A stretch of 64,000 nt of DNA from SXOA01 sp051004015 (GTDB lineage: Bacteria; Planctomycetota; Planctomycetia; Pirellulales; Pirellulaceae), in the NCBI GenBank assembly GCA_051004015.1, contig JBPCKT010000055.1, forward strand, positions 1 to 64,000. Reading direction: 5' to 3'. Positions 9,516 through 18,482 of this stretch are shown here, in pieces (the stretch's first letter is position 1; each line of letters begins with the position of its first letter). The translations under genes were made by a program, and so were the position numbers. The notes under the pieces are model-generated. The model did not search any database. It had not been told where the DNA came from and worked only from the letters and a program-made list of their open reading frames with translations.

Positions 9516-11075
9516 TCATAAGAGCTCCCGTATTGGCTGGCCACGATAGATGCGGTATGGCCTGCCAGCCGCATCGTGGAATTCGCGCTCGGGACCAATA
9601 CCAAGCAGGTGGAAGATCGTGGCGGCCAAATCTGCGGGAGTATAGGCTTCCGACTTCGGCAGGCCTCCCTGCGAGTCGGTTTGACCGATAACTCGACCGG
9701 GCTGAATGCCGCCACCAGCGAAGTAGCAGGGAAAGGCATCCCCCCAATGATGACGACCTGGTGTGAAAATCTCGCCCGAAGCGTTCTTCCCTCCGACCGC
9801 GATTGGGGAAACCTTGGGCGTGCGTCCCATCTCGCCGCACATCACCACAAGGGTCTCGCTCAAAAGGCCCCGGGACTCGAGGTCGTCGAGAAAGCCGCTG
9901 AGGCAATGGTCGATGGACGGGAGCAGCTTCCCCTTGAGATCGCGGAAAGCATTCTGGTGCGTATCCCAGCCCCGCAGATTGACCTGGACCATTCGGACCC
10001 CGGCTTCGATCAGGCGGCGGGCGACCAGAAACCCTTGGCCCCATTCCTCTCGACCGTACAGGTCGCGAGTGGCATCGGGCTCCAGGGACAGATCGAAGGG
10101 ATTCTGCTTCCCCGGCAGCGTCGCCAAGAGGAGGCGCTGGGCCTTCTCGCGATGGGCATCCCAGGCGTGAGACGGCGCTGGCACATATCCGTCATCAGCT
10201 TGCCGCCGCAATTGCTCCAGCTGGGCCAGAAGTTCCGCTCGCTTGGCAATTTGCGGGATGAGCAGTCCCTGCCCGGAGCCTAGATTGGGTAGGTGGAAAT
10301 CCGGCTTGCGACAACTGGTGTTGTCCCACCAGGCATTGGGACCTGGACCAGGAGCTCGGGCGGGGTCATTGGGGTCATCGTGACTGTAGCAGTTCGGGCA
10401 AGATCCCCCTGCATCCTTCGCGTTACAGCGGGGTGCCAGGTCCACTCCCCAGCGGTCATACTGGGGTCCGAGGACTGCCGACTCCCGGCCCGGATAATTC
10501 ATCAAGTTGCCACGAGGTATTTCCACGACAGCTGGCCAGCCGACACCAGGTCCGGGCGGAGCGGCATAAGCAATCAGTGAGGCCATACTGGGCCAGGCGA
10601 TTCGCCCCGGTCGCGGCGCGGTGATGGAAGCGTTCGTATCGCCTACAGGCAATTCCGTCGTGCCGGCATGCAAAAGGTAGTGGCAGCTGCTGTGTTCGTT
10701 ACGAAACTGCCGATCAGCCTCGTGGTGCATCGTTCGGACCAGCGAAAACTTGTCAGCCCGGGCGGCCAGCTTTGGCAAATATTCGCAAAAATGCACACCG
10801 GAGATTTTGGTTGGGGTCGTGCCATACTCCCCTCGAATATCCAGTGGGGCCGCGGGCTTTGGGTCGAAGGTCTCGTGCTGCGACGGTCCGCCCGACTGGA
10901 AGATGAAGACCACCGACTTGGCACGTGGCGCGATCGTTTTTCCATCGGCGCCTTCCGCTTCGAGCCGCAGCAGCTCCCCAAGACCTGTGCCCAGGAGGCC
11001 AATTCCGCCCGCCTGTAAGAGTGCCCGCCGGCCGATGGGCGGGTGATCCCACGGATTGTGAGCTGCATTTGGCAT
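9516..11075 (-). CDS. DUF1501 family secreted protein
   Basis: A 519-residue DUF1501 protein, longer than its downstream neighbour. The N-terminus has GRRALLQAGGIGLLGTGLG, a Tat-like sequence with a basic pair and hydrophobic stretch. Family motifs are FQSGGPSQHETFDPKP, VRTMHHEADRQFRNEHSS, QVNLRGWDTHQN and CGEMGRTPKVSP followed by GRHHWGDAFP. A region around residues 210-240 with CNAKDAGGSCPNC is Cys-containing and not shared with the other two copies. It ends with PIRELL, the typical C-terminal tail of this family. It probably shares a transcript with the gene at 8125. The order suggests tandem duplication followed by divergence, but I infer this only from adjacency. Confidence 0.9.
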   Translation of the reverse strand: MPNAAHNPWDHPPIGRRALLQAGGIGLLGTGLGELLRLEAEGADGKTIAPRAKSVVFIFQSGGPSQHETFDPKPAAPLDIRGEYGTTPTKISGVHFCEYLPKLAARADKFSLVRTMHHEADRQFRNEHSSCHYLLHAGTTELPVGDTNASITAPRPGRIAWPSMASLIAYAAPPGPGVGWPAVVEIPRGNLMNYPGRESAVLGPQYDRWGVDLAPRCNAKDAGGSCPNCYSHDDPNDPARAPGPGPNAWWDNTSCRKPDFHLPNLGSGQGLLIPQIAKRAELLAQLEQLRRQADDGYVPAPSHAWDAHREKAQRLLLATLPGKQNPFDLSLEPDATRDLYGREEWGQGFLVARRLIEAGVRMVQVNLRGWDTHQNAFRDLKGKLLPSIDHCLSGFLDDLESRGLLSETLVVMCGEMGRTPKVSPIAVGGKNASGEIFTPGRHHWGDAFPCYFAGGGIQPGRVIGQTDSQGGLPKSEAYTPADLAATIFHLLGIGPEREFHDAAGRPYRIYRGQPIRELL

Positions 11076-11253
11076 GACGAATCAGCCTAACCAAATAGGA
11101 AGCCACTGGCCAGCGAAGACAGGTGGCAAGGCTAATGGAGCGGAAGCGTAAACCCAGTAGGAGTCGGAGAAATGGACCTGGATCTTTTCAGGAAGCTCGA
11201 CCAGCTCTCGCTTAGGGCCATCAGCAATTTGCCACCTTCATATCGTTGTTGGG

Positions 11254-12306
11254 CTACCAATCAATCGCCAGCTTTGTCCAGCGAATGCCACAGACTCCTT
11301 GTTCGACGCACCAATGAGTGGCCAGAAAAGTGCCATCGAGCAGGCGGATTGCCGTGGGAAATCCGAACTGGAAGCTGGCGAGCTCGTCAACTCCCGTGGC
11401 GGCAGGTGCGGGGCCATCGCGAAATCCGCGAGCATCGTACAGCAGACCTTCCTCATGCACTGACCAATTCGTTTCCGTAAATGTTACCAGTGCCATGACG
11501 ACACCTTGTTGGCCATAGCGCCGGTTGTAAAGTACGAGCAGCCGGTCGCCGCCGAGCGGTAGAAAGGAGAGCGTTTGCCCGCGGATGCCGGTGCTTTGGT
11601 GCGGCCCCCACGTCCAGCCATCATCGTGGGAAATACAGAAACTGTTGCACTGGTCGCGATAGTCACCCAGGGTCACTGTCCAGGCGGCGGCCATCACCTT
11701 CCCGGGCGCAATTTCGGCGAGTTTTTGCTCCCAGAACCCGACTTTCCCCTGGGGATCGCGAAAGACAGTGCGGCGATGAGGCCAGTTGCAGCCGTCGTCA
11801 TCGGAAACGGCAACGAGCACTTCTTCTCCTAGCCGGCCTTTGTCGGCAAGCAGCGCGCCTGGTGCGAGCAGCCGTCCGGAAGTCAGCGGGCGGAGGGAAT
11901 GCGAAACCTCCATGGGGCAGTCAGGCATCGGCACCGTTAGGGGCGTCGACCAGGTGCGGCCGTTGTCGCGAGAGCGACAAAGGACTGTTTCTCCCTGCCT
12001 TTCGCCGAATCGCTCGTTCTGGTTAGCCCAGTAGCGAGTGCCGTAGGCGTAGACCGTTTTTTCATCGGCGGAAAGACTGAGTTTCAAGGCGTTCGCGGAA
12101 GGGGGTTCGAGCGTGGCAGGCAACAATTGCCCCTCCAGTCGCCAGGTCTGGCCGCCATCCGTCGAGCGGACCCAATCTGTTCCTCCATGCACGTATTGCC
12201 CTCCCCCCACACTGAACGAACAGAGAATGTCGCCATTTGGAAGTTGAACGGCCTGGGGAAACGCCGATTCGCGCTCCTCGAGTCGACCGGAATAGAGAAT
12301 TCTCAT
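11254..12306 (-). CDS. Sialidase-like BNR/Asp-box beta-propeller protein
   Basis: A 350-residue sialidase-superfamily protein. Four Asp-box motifs are visible: STDGGQTW near residue 48, SRDNGRTW near 119, SDDDGCNW further on and SHDDGWTW after that, as expected of a six-bladed propeller. No clear signal peptide is present, so a cytoplasmic location is possible. Many planctomycete proteins called exo-alpha-sialidase have no proven sialidase activity, so the substrate is open. The ATG at 12306 is preferred over the in-frame GTG at 12315. It lies 44 bases downstream of an MFS transporter gene that is itself downstream of a Gfo/Idh/MocA oxidoreductase, all on one strand, which points to uptake and oxidation of a sugar or sugar acid. 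Confidence 0.82.
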   Translation of the reverse strand: MRILYSGRLEERESAFPQAVQLPNGDILCSFSVGGGQYVHGGTDWVRSTDGGQTWRLEGQLLPATLEPPSANALKLSLSADEKTVYAYGTRYWANQNERFGERQGETVLCRSRDNGRTWSTPLTVPMPDCPMEVSHSLRPLTSGRLLAPGALLADKGRLGEEVLVAVSDDDGCNWPHRRTVFRDPQGKVGFWEQKLAEIAPGKVMAAAWTVTLGDYRDQCNSFCISHDDGWTWGPHQSTGIRGQTLSFLPLGGDRLLVLYNRRYGQQGVVMALVTFTETNWSVHEEGLLYDARGFRDGPAPAATGVDELASFQFGFPTAIRLLDGTFLATHWCVEQGVCGIRWTKLAIDW

Positions 12307-12350
12307 GGAGGGCACGGTAGATTCCTCGCCGTTGGGAATGACAAGATCCG

Positions 12351-13856
12351 TTACAGCGATTTGGCCGCGTCAAGCTTGCCCGGCCGGGGCCTGACTGGCA
12401 GCATGGTAACCGCCAGAACGATACCGCTGAGGATGAACAGGGCGCAGACGAGAAAACTGAGCCGAAAGCCGAGCGATTCGCTGTTCATGCCCCAGGCCGT
12501 CCAGCCTGCCTTCTTGACCTCATCAACAATCGCGCCATACAGATAGCCCGCTGGCGCCGCCGGGACCATCAGCATCGTCACGAACGCCATATTTTGCCGC
12601 AACTGGTCGCGGCGCGAAGCCGAGACGATGTAGTTCGGAGCATAGACCCCAACTAACTCTCCAGCTCCGTGGAGACCAAAGGCCACGAGATACCACGGTC
12701 CCGTGACGAACATTGCCCAGACCTGTGCGATCAGAAAGATTGCGGCGGTTGCCACAATACCGACCCTGGGATTGGTACGCGTTAGTATCCAGCCGAGCAA
12801 GGACCCCGCAACGACCTTGAAGCCGAATCGGAGCATGTTCTGCGGACCGGCGAAATTCTCAGGCAAATCACCCAGCGCCTCCAACGAGTATAAATTCATG
12901 TTGGAGGGAATGACATTTCCCGCGTAGACCAGAATCGTCACCAGGGTCGCCAGCAATAACACACGCTGCTGCAAGATCGAGCGAAAGTGATAGATGAAGG
13001 CCAGGGCCGCAACGATTGCACAGATATAACCCATGCCGCGAAGCAGCGTGGTCGATGAAAACTGGGCACTCGGAGCATTCTCGGTGTGACCGGCGAAGTG
13101 CATGCACGCGACGGATGCAAACATCAAGGGGAGACCAAGCAGCAGCCCGACAACTTCGGCAACCGGCGCCCGCGAGGGCTCCTGTTCGACGGGCACAACG
13201 TGAAAAAACTGCGAAAAGAGTGCTGCCATTCCCATAATCGGAGCACCAGCCGCAAACAGGACGATAAAGCTTCTTGGATAAGCAAGGCCGGCGAAATGCA
13301 GCCCAAACAGGTTACCCCCCAGCAGCGCCGTCTGGCCGAAGGAGCCAAGCACGGCGAGCAAAGGGCCGGCGCCAAAGGCCATGCTAAGTGCCAGGCCGCG
13401 GCGGGATTCATCAGAACCGCGTCCGATCACTTCCCACAGCAGGGCAATGGCCGCGGGCATGACTGCCCCCGACACCCCGCCCTGGATAACAATCATGAAC
13501 AGCTTAAAGTCATTGGAGACGGGAGACGCCAAGGTTACCGCCAGAGTCGCCAGCATAACGGCCGAAGCTCCGTAACAGAGGCTTAGATTTCGCCTCAGTG
13601 ACGAAACTCGCGGCGACAGCCAGGCAATCAGGGCCGGCATGGCGGTCATGGCAAAGAAGAGCGTTCCAGGCAAGTTGGAGGTGCGGGCGTCAGCACCGAG
13701 GCGGTCGCACAGCGAGGCCTGCGTGATGCCCACATACAGCACCGGGGCCGCCAGGTACTGCGTACCGGTGCAGACTGCAAACAGAATCAGGTTCCAGCGC
13801 TGCTTGGGCCACGATAGAGGACAGACCGCTGGGAGGTCGACCGTCGAAACGCTCAT
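12351..13856 (-). CDS. Major facilitator superfamily transporter
   Basis: A 501-residue polytopic membrane protein with about 12 hydrophobic segments, consistent with an MFS permease. The ATG at 13856 is chosen because AGGAGA lies about 7 bases upstream on the coding strand; a longer frame starting at 13889 lacks this. The first residues MSVSTVDLPAVCPLSWPKQR precede the first membrane helix. It sits between a Gfo/Idh/MocA oxidoreductase (63-base gap) and a sialidase-like gene (44-base gap) on the same strand, so its substrate is probably a carbohydrate or its acid. The exact MFS subfamily cannot be told from sequence alone. Confidence 0.82.
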   Translation of the reverse strand: MSVSTVDLPAVCPLSWPKQRWNLILFAVCTGTQYLAAPVLYVGITQASLCDRLGADARTSNLPGTLFFAMTAMPALIAWLSPRVSSLRRNLSLCYGASAVMLATLAVTLASPVSNDFKLFMIVIQGGVSGAVMPAAIALLWEVIGRGSDESRRGLALSMAFGAGPLLAVLGSFGQTALLGGNLFGLHFAGLAYPRSFIVLFAAGAPIMGMAALFSQFFHVVPVEQEPSRAPVAEVVGLLLGLPLMFASVACMHFAGHTENAPSAQFSSTTLLRGMGYICAIVAALAFIYHFRSILQQRVLLLATLVTILVYAGNVIPSNMNLYSLEALGDLPENFAGPQNMLRFGFKVVAGSLLGWILTRTNPRVGIVATAAIFLIAQVWAMFVTGPWYLVAFGLHGAGELVGVYAPNYIVSASRRDQLRQNMAFVTMLMVPAAPAGYLYGAIVDEVKKAGWTAWGMNSESLGFRLSFLVCALFILSGIVLAVTMLPVRPRPGKLDAAKSL

Positions 13857-13919
13857 GACCTGTCTCCTAGTCGGTAATGCGAGGCGCACGAACGATTGTT
13901 TTTTCTAGCCGAATCGCAA

Positions 13920-14957
13920 CTACAGCGGCAATGAGACGGCCTGGCCACTCTTGGCCGAGAGCAGACACGCTTCACACAGCTCGACTGCCGCCCGGCCTTC
14001 GGCTCCGCCGACCTTCGGCTGCCGTTTTTCGCGAATGCTATCGATGAATTCCTGGATAACTCCAATGTGCGGATACAGCCGGATAGGGGACTTGGGTTCC
14101 TTGAGGTAGTCAAATCGTTCGGGCGTATAGACGCGTTCCCATTTCTCCCCACGGCCGATATCGAGGTATTCAAAGTTTTCGAGATCGAGCATGGCGTCAC
14201 GACCGAAAACCTGAAACCGAACTTCACTACTGGGAAGGCTCGGATTGGGAAGCTCCGCGGTGATCCACATCTGGGCCATGATATTCCCTTCGAACACAAT
14301 CTGGGCCATGACCGAGAGTGGCGGGCCAGGAAGGTCGCTATACGTTGTCGCCTGAGCGAACACCTTGACGGCGCTGCGGCCGGTCAGCCAGCGCAGAAAA
14401 TCGGCATTGTGAGACGCCATTCCCATGAACAAGCCCCCGCCTCGCGGATCTGCCATCCATTGCCGCTCGTCAAAGAGCTGCCTGGCCAGCGGCAACGGGA
14501 ACGCCGAAACGGTGCGGAGCATTCGCAGTGGCCCGAGCGTTCCATTGTCAATGAGCTCCTTGGCTTTGAGCGTGATCTTTCGAAATCGCTCCGTCTTGAC
14601 GACGGCCAGATTGACATGAGCCGTCGCGCATGCAGCGATCATCTGGTCGCACTCCGCGACGGTGGGCGCCATGGGTTTCTCGGCCAGCACGTGCTTTCCC
14701 GCCGCCGCTGCTTTTTTCGTCAGCTCCAGGCGATTCAGGTCCGGCGTGGCAAGCACCACGGCCTGGATATCGTCCCGAGCGAATAGCGAATCGACGGAAG
14801 ATTCCGCGGCTACGCCGTAATCCTCCGCGAGCTTCTGTGCCCCACGGCCTCCGGCGACTGCCACCAGGCAGCAGCCGGCGGCATGCCTCGCGACAACCTC
14901 GCTATAGGTCAGCCCCATGAAGCCGCTGCCGACGATTCCGACTCCAATCATCCGCAT
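13920..14957 (-). CDS. Gfo/Idh/MocA family NAD(P)-dependent oxidoreductase
   Basis: A 345-residue sugar-type dehydrogenase. The N-terminal Rossmann fold has VGIVGSGFMG, and the family EKP motif appears as LAEKPMAPT near residue 92. The rest matches the alpha/beta C-terminal domain that binds the sugar substrate, including SHNADFLRWLTG. Length is typical of the family. The ATG at 14957 has only a weak GGTGG ribosome binding site. As first gene of a three-gene run with an MFS transporter and a sialidase-like protein, it probably oxidises a sugar or inositol-type intermediate. No signal peptide is visible, so it acts in the cytoplasm. Confidence 0.88.
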   Translation of the reverse strand: MRMIGVGIVGSGFMGLTYSEVVARHAAGCCLVAVAGGRGAQKLAEDYGVAAESSVDSLFARDDIQAVVLATPDLNRLELTKKAAAAGKHVLAEKPMAPTVAECDQMIAACATAHVNLAVVKTERFRKITLKAKELIDNGTLGPLRMLRTVSAFPLPLARQLFDERQWMADPRGGGLFMGMASHNADFLRWLTGRSAVKVFAQATTYSDLPGPPLSVMAQIVFEGNIMAQMWITAELPNPSLPSSEVRFQVFGRDAMLDLENFEYLDIGRGEKWERVYTPERFDYLKEPKSPIRLYPHIGVIQEFIDSIREKRQPKVGGAEGRAAVELCEACLLSAKSGQAVSLPL

Positions 14958-15693
14958 GTGGCTTCCACCTATTCTTGACAGGCACGCTCAATCTTTCATT
15001 TAACCAGCGCAGAATAGCGTCGCTATGAGTCATCATCAACAGGATGGCCGGCGAGGTTAGCGCACGGAAGTGTCGCGGCAGCTTACTTTTCAGCCGAGAA
15101 TTGTGCAGTCCGCATTCTCACCGTGGGTGAGGACGAACGGCGACTGCCGCCCGCGCCCTATCGACTCTACTGCTCGTTATTCGTTCCGACGACGTGCCAG
15201 GCTCGGAAAAGGCTCACGGTATCGTCACCCTCTCCACGGCTTCTTTGCGAGACGAATCACCTACCGTTCGGGTCGCCGCTCCGGAGACGTTTAATGGAAT
15301 CGCTCCCTCGTAAAGCATGCTATGTCTCTAAAGGGTCAACGACCGTTCAAATATGGATTTCTTGTTGATCTTGCTGCGCGCGTCGGTCACATCTCCCGAT
15401 GCAGGAAGCTCCGACTTTGCGAGAGCGAGGGGTGAGATTTCCCGGTCTAACAATTTTGGAAAATCTTTCCGCTGGGCCTTGCCCGAGCCAACCCGTTTGT
15501 ATACACTTGTTCAAATTCGGAGGAGCCGCGCGCGAGGGCCAGGGAGGGTGCGATCTTTGACAAGTGGGGTACGCCTTGGAAAGGTGTTTGATGTTTTGCA
15601 GGTGCAAGTCCTGTCCGGCAGGGGTCGTTCCAGCCGGTAGCAACTGGAGGGGTGGTGGAGGCGACGAAGCCGCCTGAGTCTCTGGTGTAAGAC
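14958..15693. other. 735-bp intergenic region with a possible structured RNA near its right end
   Basis: No convincing protein is encoded here. The left part should hold the promoter of the oxidoreductase gene on the minus strand. From about 15548 to 15690 the plus strand looks like structured RNA, with short stems CAGG/CCTG around TGCAAGT (15599-15613) and TCCAG/CTGGA (about 15629-15647). It loosely resembles the 5' part of group II intron domain I, but no reverse transcriptase or 3' domain is present. The remainder shows nothing recognisable. Confidence 0.35.
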
Positions 15694-17967
15694 TTATAAA
15701 TCTTGTGGTTCGGTCATTGTCGCCATCTTATGCAACGGCGTTGGCTCGCGTCCCTCGGCCAATACCGGGCGGGGGCGATCGGGATCGCGGAAGACACGAA
15801 GGGCCAGGGCCCACATGCCGACACCGGCGATGATTACTACGGCCAGCATCAAAACGATGTTGCGCAGCAAGCGCTCGCTGAGCTGGCGAACGGGATAAAT
15901 GACCTTGGCGTACTTGCTTTGCACCAGCACATCCAGGCCGGTGTCTTCCTTTTCGGGGTTGTAGGCCACTCCCGGAACGCTGGGGGCACGAACCGGCGCT
16001 ACGGCGGCAATATAGTCCGTGGCAAAGTCCTGCCCCAGCTCGTGCTTGCCGAGCGGGTCGGCATAGAGCTTGTCCACGTCGCTATCCAGGAATTCCTCCG
16101 GCACGCGCATCGAGAGCAGCTCTTCAGGAGGCTTCTGACCTTTTTCGGCAATCGTCCTGTGGAGCGGGTGCTGCAGGATCGACCCGCGTGTGGCAGCGGG
16201 TCGACCATCGACGAGGACCGCAAATTGGGTCTCGACATCTCGGTTCTCTGCTCGGAAGAAGACGAAATCGCCAACATTGATCGTATAGACGAGGACGCCA
16301 ATGAACTCCTCCCGCCTTTCGCCCCGAAAGATCGGCGTTGATACGGCCACTTTCCAGGTTTTCTGGCTGCTGCTCTTGAAAATCGCGGAAAGCTGGGTTT
16401 CCTGAATGGGCAGGACTTTGCCCAGCTCGGCGGAGCTGGATCGTTCTTGAAGGTCTGCGGCTCCGCCGTGAAAATAGCTGCGGTGCGCCACGTTGAGGCC
16501 GACGGTCGTCGGTTGGGTCGTGGGATCGTCAAAAGCCACCGCCAGTTGATTCCCCCAGCGGTCGAGGACGAACACGCTGGCGAATTTCGGCGCGTTGTTT
16601 TTGTCTTCCTTAAAGTCCGCCAAATAAATATTGAGCCTATCTTGTAGATAGCGATTCAACTTCTGCCGCTGCGGATGACTGAGGAACTCGGCTCGCGCCT
16701 CTTTCCTCTCATCCTCGCTTGCCTTTTGGTCCCGCAACTTCTGCATGAGCTGCGATAACTCCGCGGAGCCCGGCGGGCTCAGCAGCGGCTCCAGCTTGCC
16801 GCGCATTTCCCGCTCGAGCGCTTCACTGCGGACGATGAGAAAGTACTTGCCGATTTCGCTGGTGACTTTTTCGGCGGCCAGGCGGGCGGCGAACTCGTTG
16901 TTTTCGCGAGCCCACTTCCTGATTTCCACTTCAGTATCTCCCACCGCCCGCTGATACCCTCGCCAGCTAAAAAAGCCGGCGACGAGCAGCACCAGCAGCG
17001 GGCCGATGAGTCCGACGGCCATCATCTTCTGGCGGGCAGCCGCGCGCTCGCGATTGATCAGGGCATCAAGCACCTCCTGCACATTGGCAAAGCGATTTTC
17101 CGGGTTCGGGGCCAGGCACCGCTCGATGACTTCGGCCAGGCGGGAATCCACTCCGCGAATGCGGCGATGTTCCTGCGGCACCGGCGATTCCTGAATCAGT
17201 TGTCGGTAGCGGGACAGCCGGTCTTCCAGGTCGGTGGCCGTTTCGATGTGGCTGACGGAATGGTCATGCCGGTGCGGCGGCCGGCCGATGAGCAGACAAT
17301 AGAAGATGGCCCCCAGGGCATAGACGTCCCAGCGGGCATCGGGCAGCGCCGCCAGGTCCGCCTGCTCGGGAGCCATGTAAAACAGCGTCCCCAGCGCCGG
17401 CTTTTGCTCGTGCGACAGGCGGGACTGGCCAAAATCCGCCAGCCGCGGCTTGCCATCCTGGTCAATCAGGATGTTGGCGGGCTTGAGGTCGCAGTGCAGC
17501 ACGCCGCGGCCATGAGCGTGAACCAGTCCGACGCCGATTTCGCGGAACATCTCCGTCGCCTCAGCCGCGGAGAACGTCCCCCGCTCTCGAAGCATGTCCT
17601 CTAGCGAGCCGTTCTCCACGTACTCCATGACGTAGAACGGCGGGTCGGCATCCCACCCCACCTGCAGCAATTGCACGACGTAGCGGTCAGCGGACAGGAA
17701 GACCAGCTTTTCCACCTCGCGGGAAAGCAGCGACCAATCCACTCCGCGGCGGTGGGCATAGAACTTGATGGCCACCTTGCGGCCCGTATTCCGGTCCTGC
17801 CCGGCCCAAACCTCGCCGTACGCCCCCGCCCCCAGGAACCGCGTAATCTGATACCCTGGCACCTCGGTCGGCGCCTTAGTCCGCTGCAAACTCAAATCCT
17901 TCGACCGCGCCTCATCCGCCGGCGACTGCGTCTGCGTGAATTCGATAGATGGAAGGTCGTCGGGCAT
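15694..17967 (-). CDS. Transmembrane serine/threonine protein kinase with extracytoplasmic Cache-like sensor
   Basis: A 757-residue Hanks-type kinase. The catalytic domain (about residues 35-290) has the glycine loop LGAGAYGEVW, VAIKFY with the ATP lysine, HCDLKPANILID and ADFGQSR. The catalytic loop has HCD in place of HRD, so it is a non-RD kinase. A membrane helix follows (about 314-336), then a roughly 360-residue outside domain with Cache-like features such as FVLDRWGNQLAVAFDD, and a second helix (about 699-720). This topology suggests sensing of an envelope ligand. ATG 17967 is preferred over an upstream in-frame TTG at 17991. The stop overlaps an imperfect palindrome AAGATTTATAAGTCTT that could help termination. 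Confidence 0.88.
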   Translation of the reverse strand: MPDDLPSIEFTQTQSPADEARSKDLSLQRTKAPTEVPGYQITRFLGAGAYGEVWAGQDRNTGRKVAIKFYAHRRGVDWSLLSREVEKLVFLSADRYVVQLLQVGWDADPPFYVMEYVENGSLEDMLRERGTFSAAEATEMFREIGVGLVHAHGRGVLHCDLKPANILIDQDGKPRLADFGQSRLSHEQKPALGTLFYMAPEQADLAALPDARWDVYALGAIFYCLLIGRPPHRHDHSVSHIETATDLEDRLSRYRQLIQESPVPQEHRRIRGVDSRLAEVIERCLAPNPENRFANVQEVLDALINRERAAARQKMMAVGLIGPLLVLLVAGFFSWRGYQRAVGDTEVEIRKWARENNEFAARLAAEKVTSEIGKYFLIVRSEALEREMRGKLEPLLSPPGSAELSQLMQKLRDQKASEDERKEARAEFLSHPQRQKLNRYLQDRLNIYLADFKEDKNNAPKFASVFVLDRWGNQLAVAFDDPTTQPTTVGLNVAHRSYFHGGAADLQERSSSAELGKVLPIQETQLSAIFKSSSQKTWKVAVSTPIFRGERREEFIGVLVYTINVGDFVFFRAENRDVETQFAVLVDGRPAATRGSILQHPLHRTIAEKGQKPPEELLSMRVPEEFLDSDVDKLYADPLGKHELGQDFATDYIAAVAPVRAPSVPGVAYNPEKEDTGLDVLVQSKYAKVIYPVRQLSERLLRNIVLMLAVVIIAGVGMWALALRVFRDPDRPRPVLAEGREPTPLHKMATMTEPQDL

Positions 17968-18015
17968 GGCAGCTCGGCGGTGTGGGGGCAATATCTCATC
18001 GTAGCAGGGGGAGCG

Positions 18016-18480
18016 TCAGGAGACTTCCCCCAGCAACTCGGCGACCTTCTCGAAGCGATAGTCGAAAATCCGTTCCAACGTGCGGCGGGTCCAGAGGGCG
18101 TGGACGAGAGTGCCGAGCGGGCCGAAGGGCATCTGATAGCGGACGAGATCGGTCATCAGCGTGCCTGCGGTGGTTTCCAGAAACTCGTGGGTGTGATGCC
18201 ACAGGCGGTAAGGGCCGCGGACTTGGGTATCGCCGAATCGCAGCGGCGAGTCAAAGGACTCGATTTGCGTCCGCCAGAACAAGGGAATGCCGAGGAGGCG
18301 AATACGGTAGTCGATGAGCGTTCCCGCCTGCAAGGCAATCGGCCCAAGGGTGAGGATCTTGAACTGCAAGAAGGGAGGCGTGATGGCCTCCAGGTTCTTG
18401 GCGTCGGAAAAGAACGGAAATACTTCGCGGCGCGGCCGCGGAATGAGCTGGGTTCGCTCCAGAGAGTAGGTGGGTGGCAT
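18016..18480 (-). CDS. SRPBCC (START-like) family protein
   Basis: A 154-residue protein of the SRPBCC/polyketide-cyclase-like superfamily, with the typical opening RTQLIPRPREVFPFF in slightly altered form, where amphipathic residues begin the helix-grip fold. Later motifs DYRIRLLGIPLFWRT and the C-terminal helix TLERIFDYRFEKV fit. These proteins bind hydrophobic ligands in a central cavity. Its ATG starts 2 bases after the stop of the TIGR01777 epimerase, so translation is probably coupled. In other genomes the SRPBCC and TIGR01777 domains can be fused, which supports a joint function here. The ligand is unknown. Confidence 0.8.
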   Translation of the reverse strand: MPPTYSLERTQLIPRPRREVFPFFSDAKNLEAITPPFLQFKILTLGPIALQAGTLIDYRIRLLGIPLFWRTQIESFDSPLRFGDTQVRGPYRLWHHTHEFLETTAGTLMTDLVRYQMPFGPLGTLVHALWTRRTLERIFDYRFEKVAELLGEVS

Positions 18481-18482
18481 GT

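Noticed and set aside
11151..11161. A short sequence, AAACCCAGTAG, also at position 1
   Set aside because: Eleven bases shared once in 64 kb with no extended similarity is within chance.
15599..15613. A tRNA T-arm-like sequence
   Set aside because: No acceptor stem, D-arm or anticodon arm could be paired upstream, so a tRNA gene is not supported.
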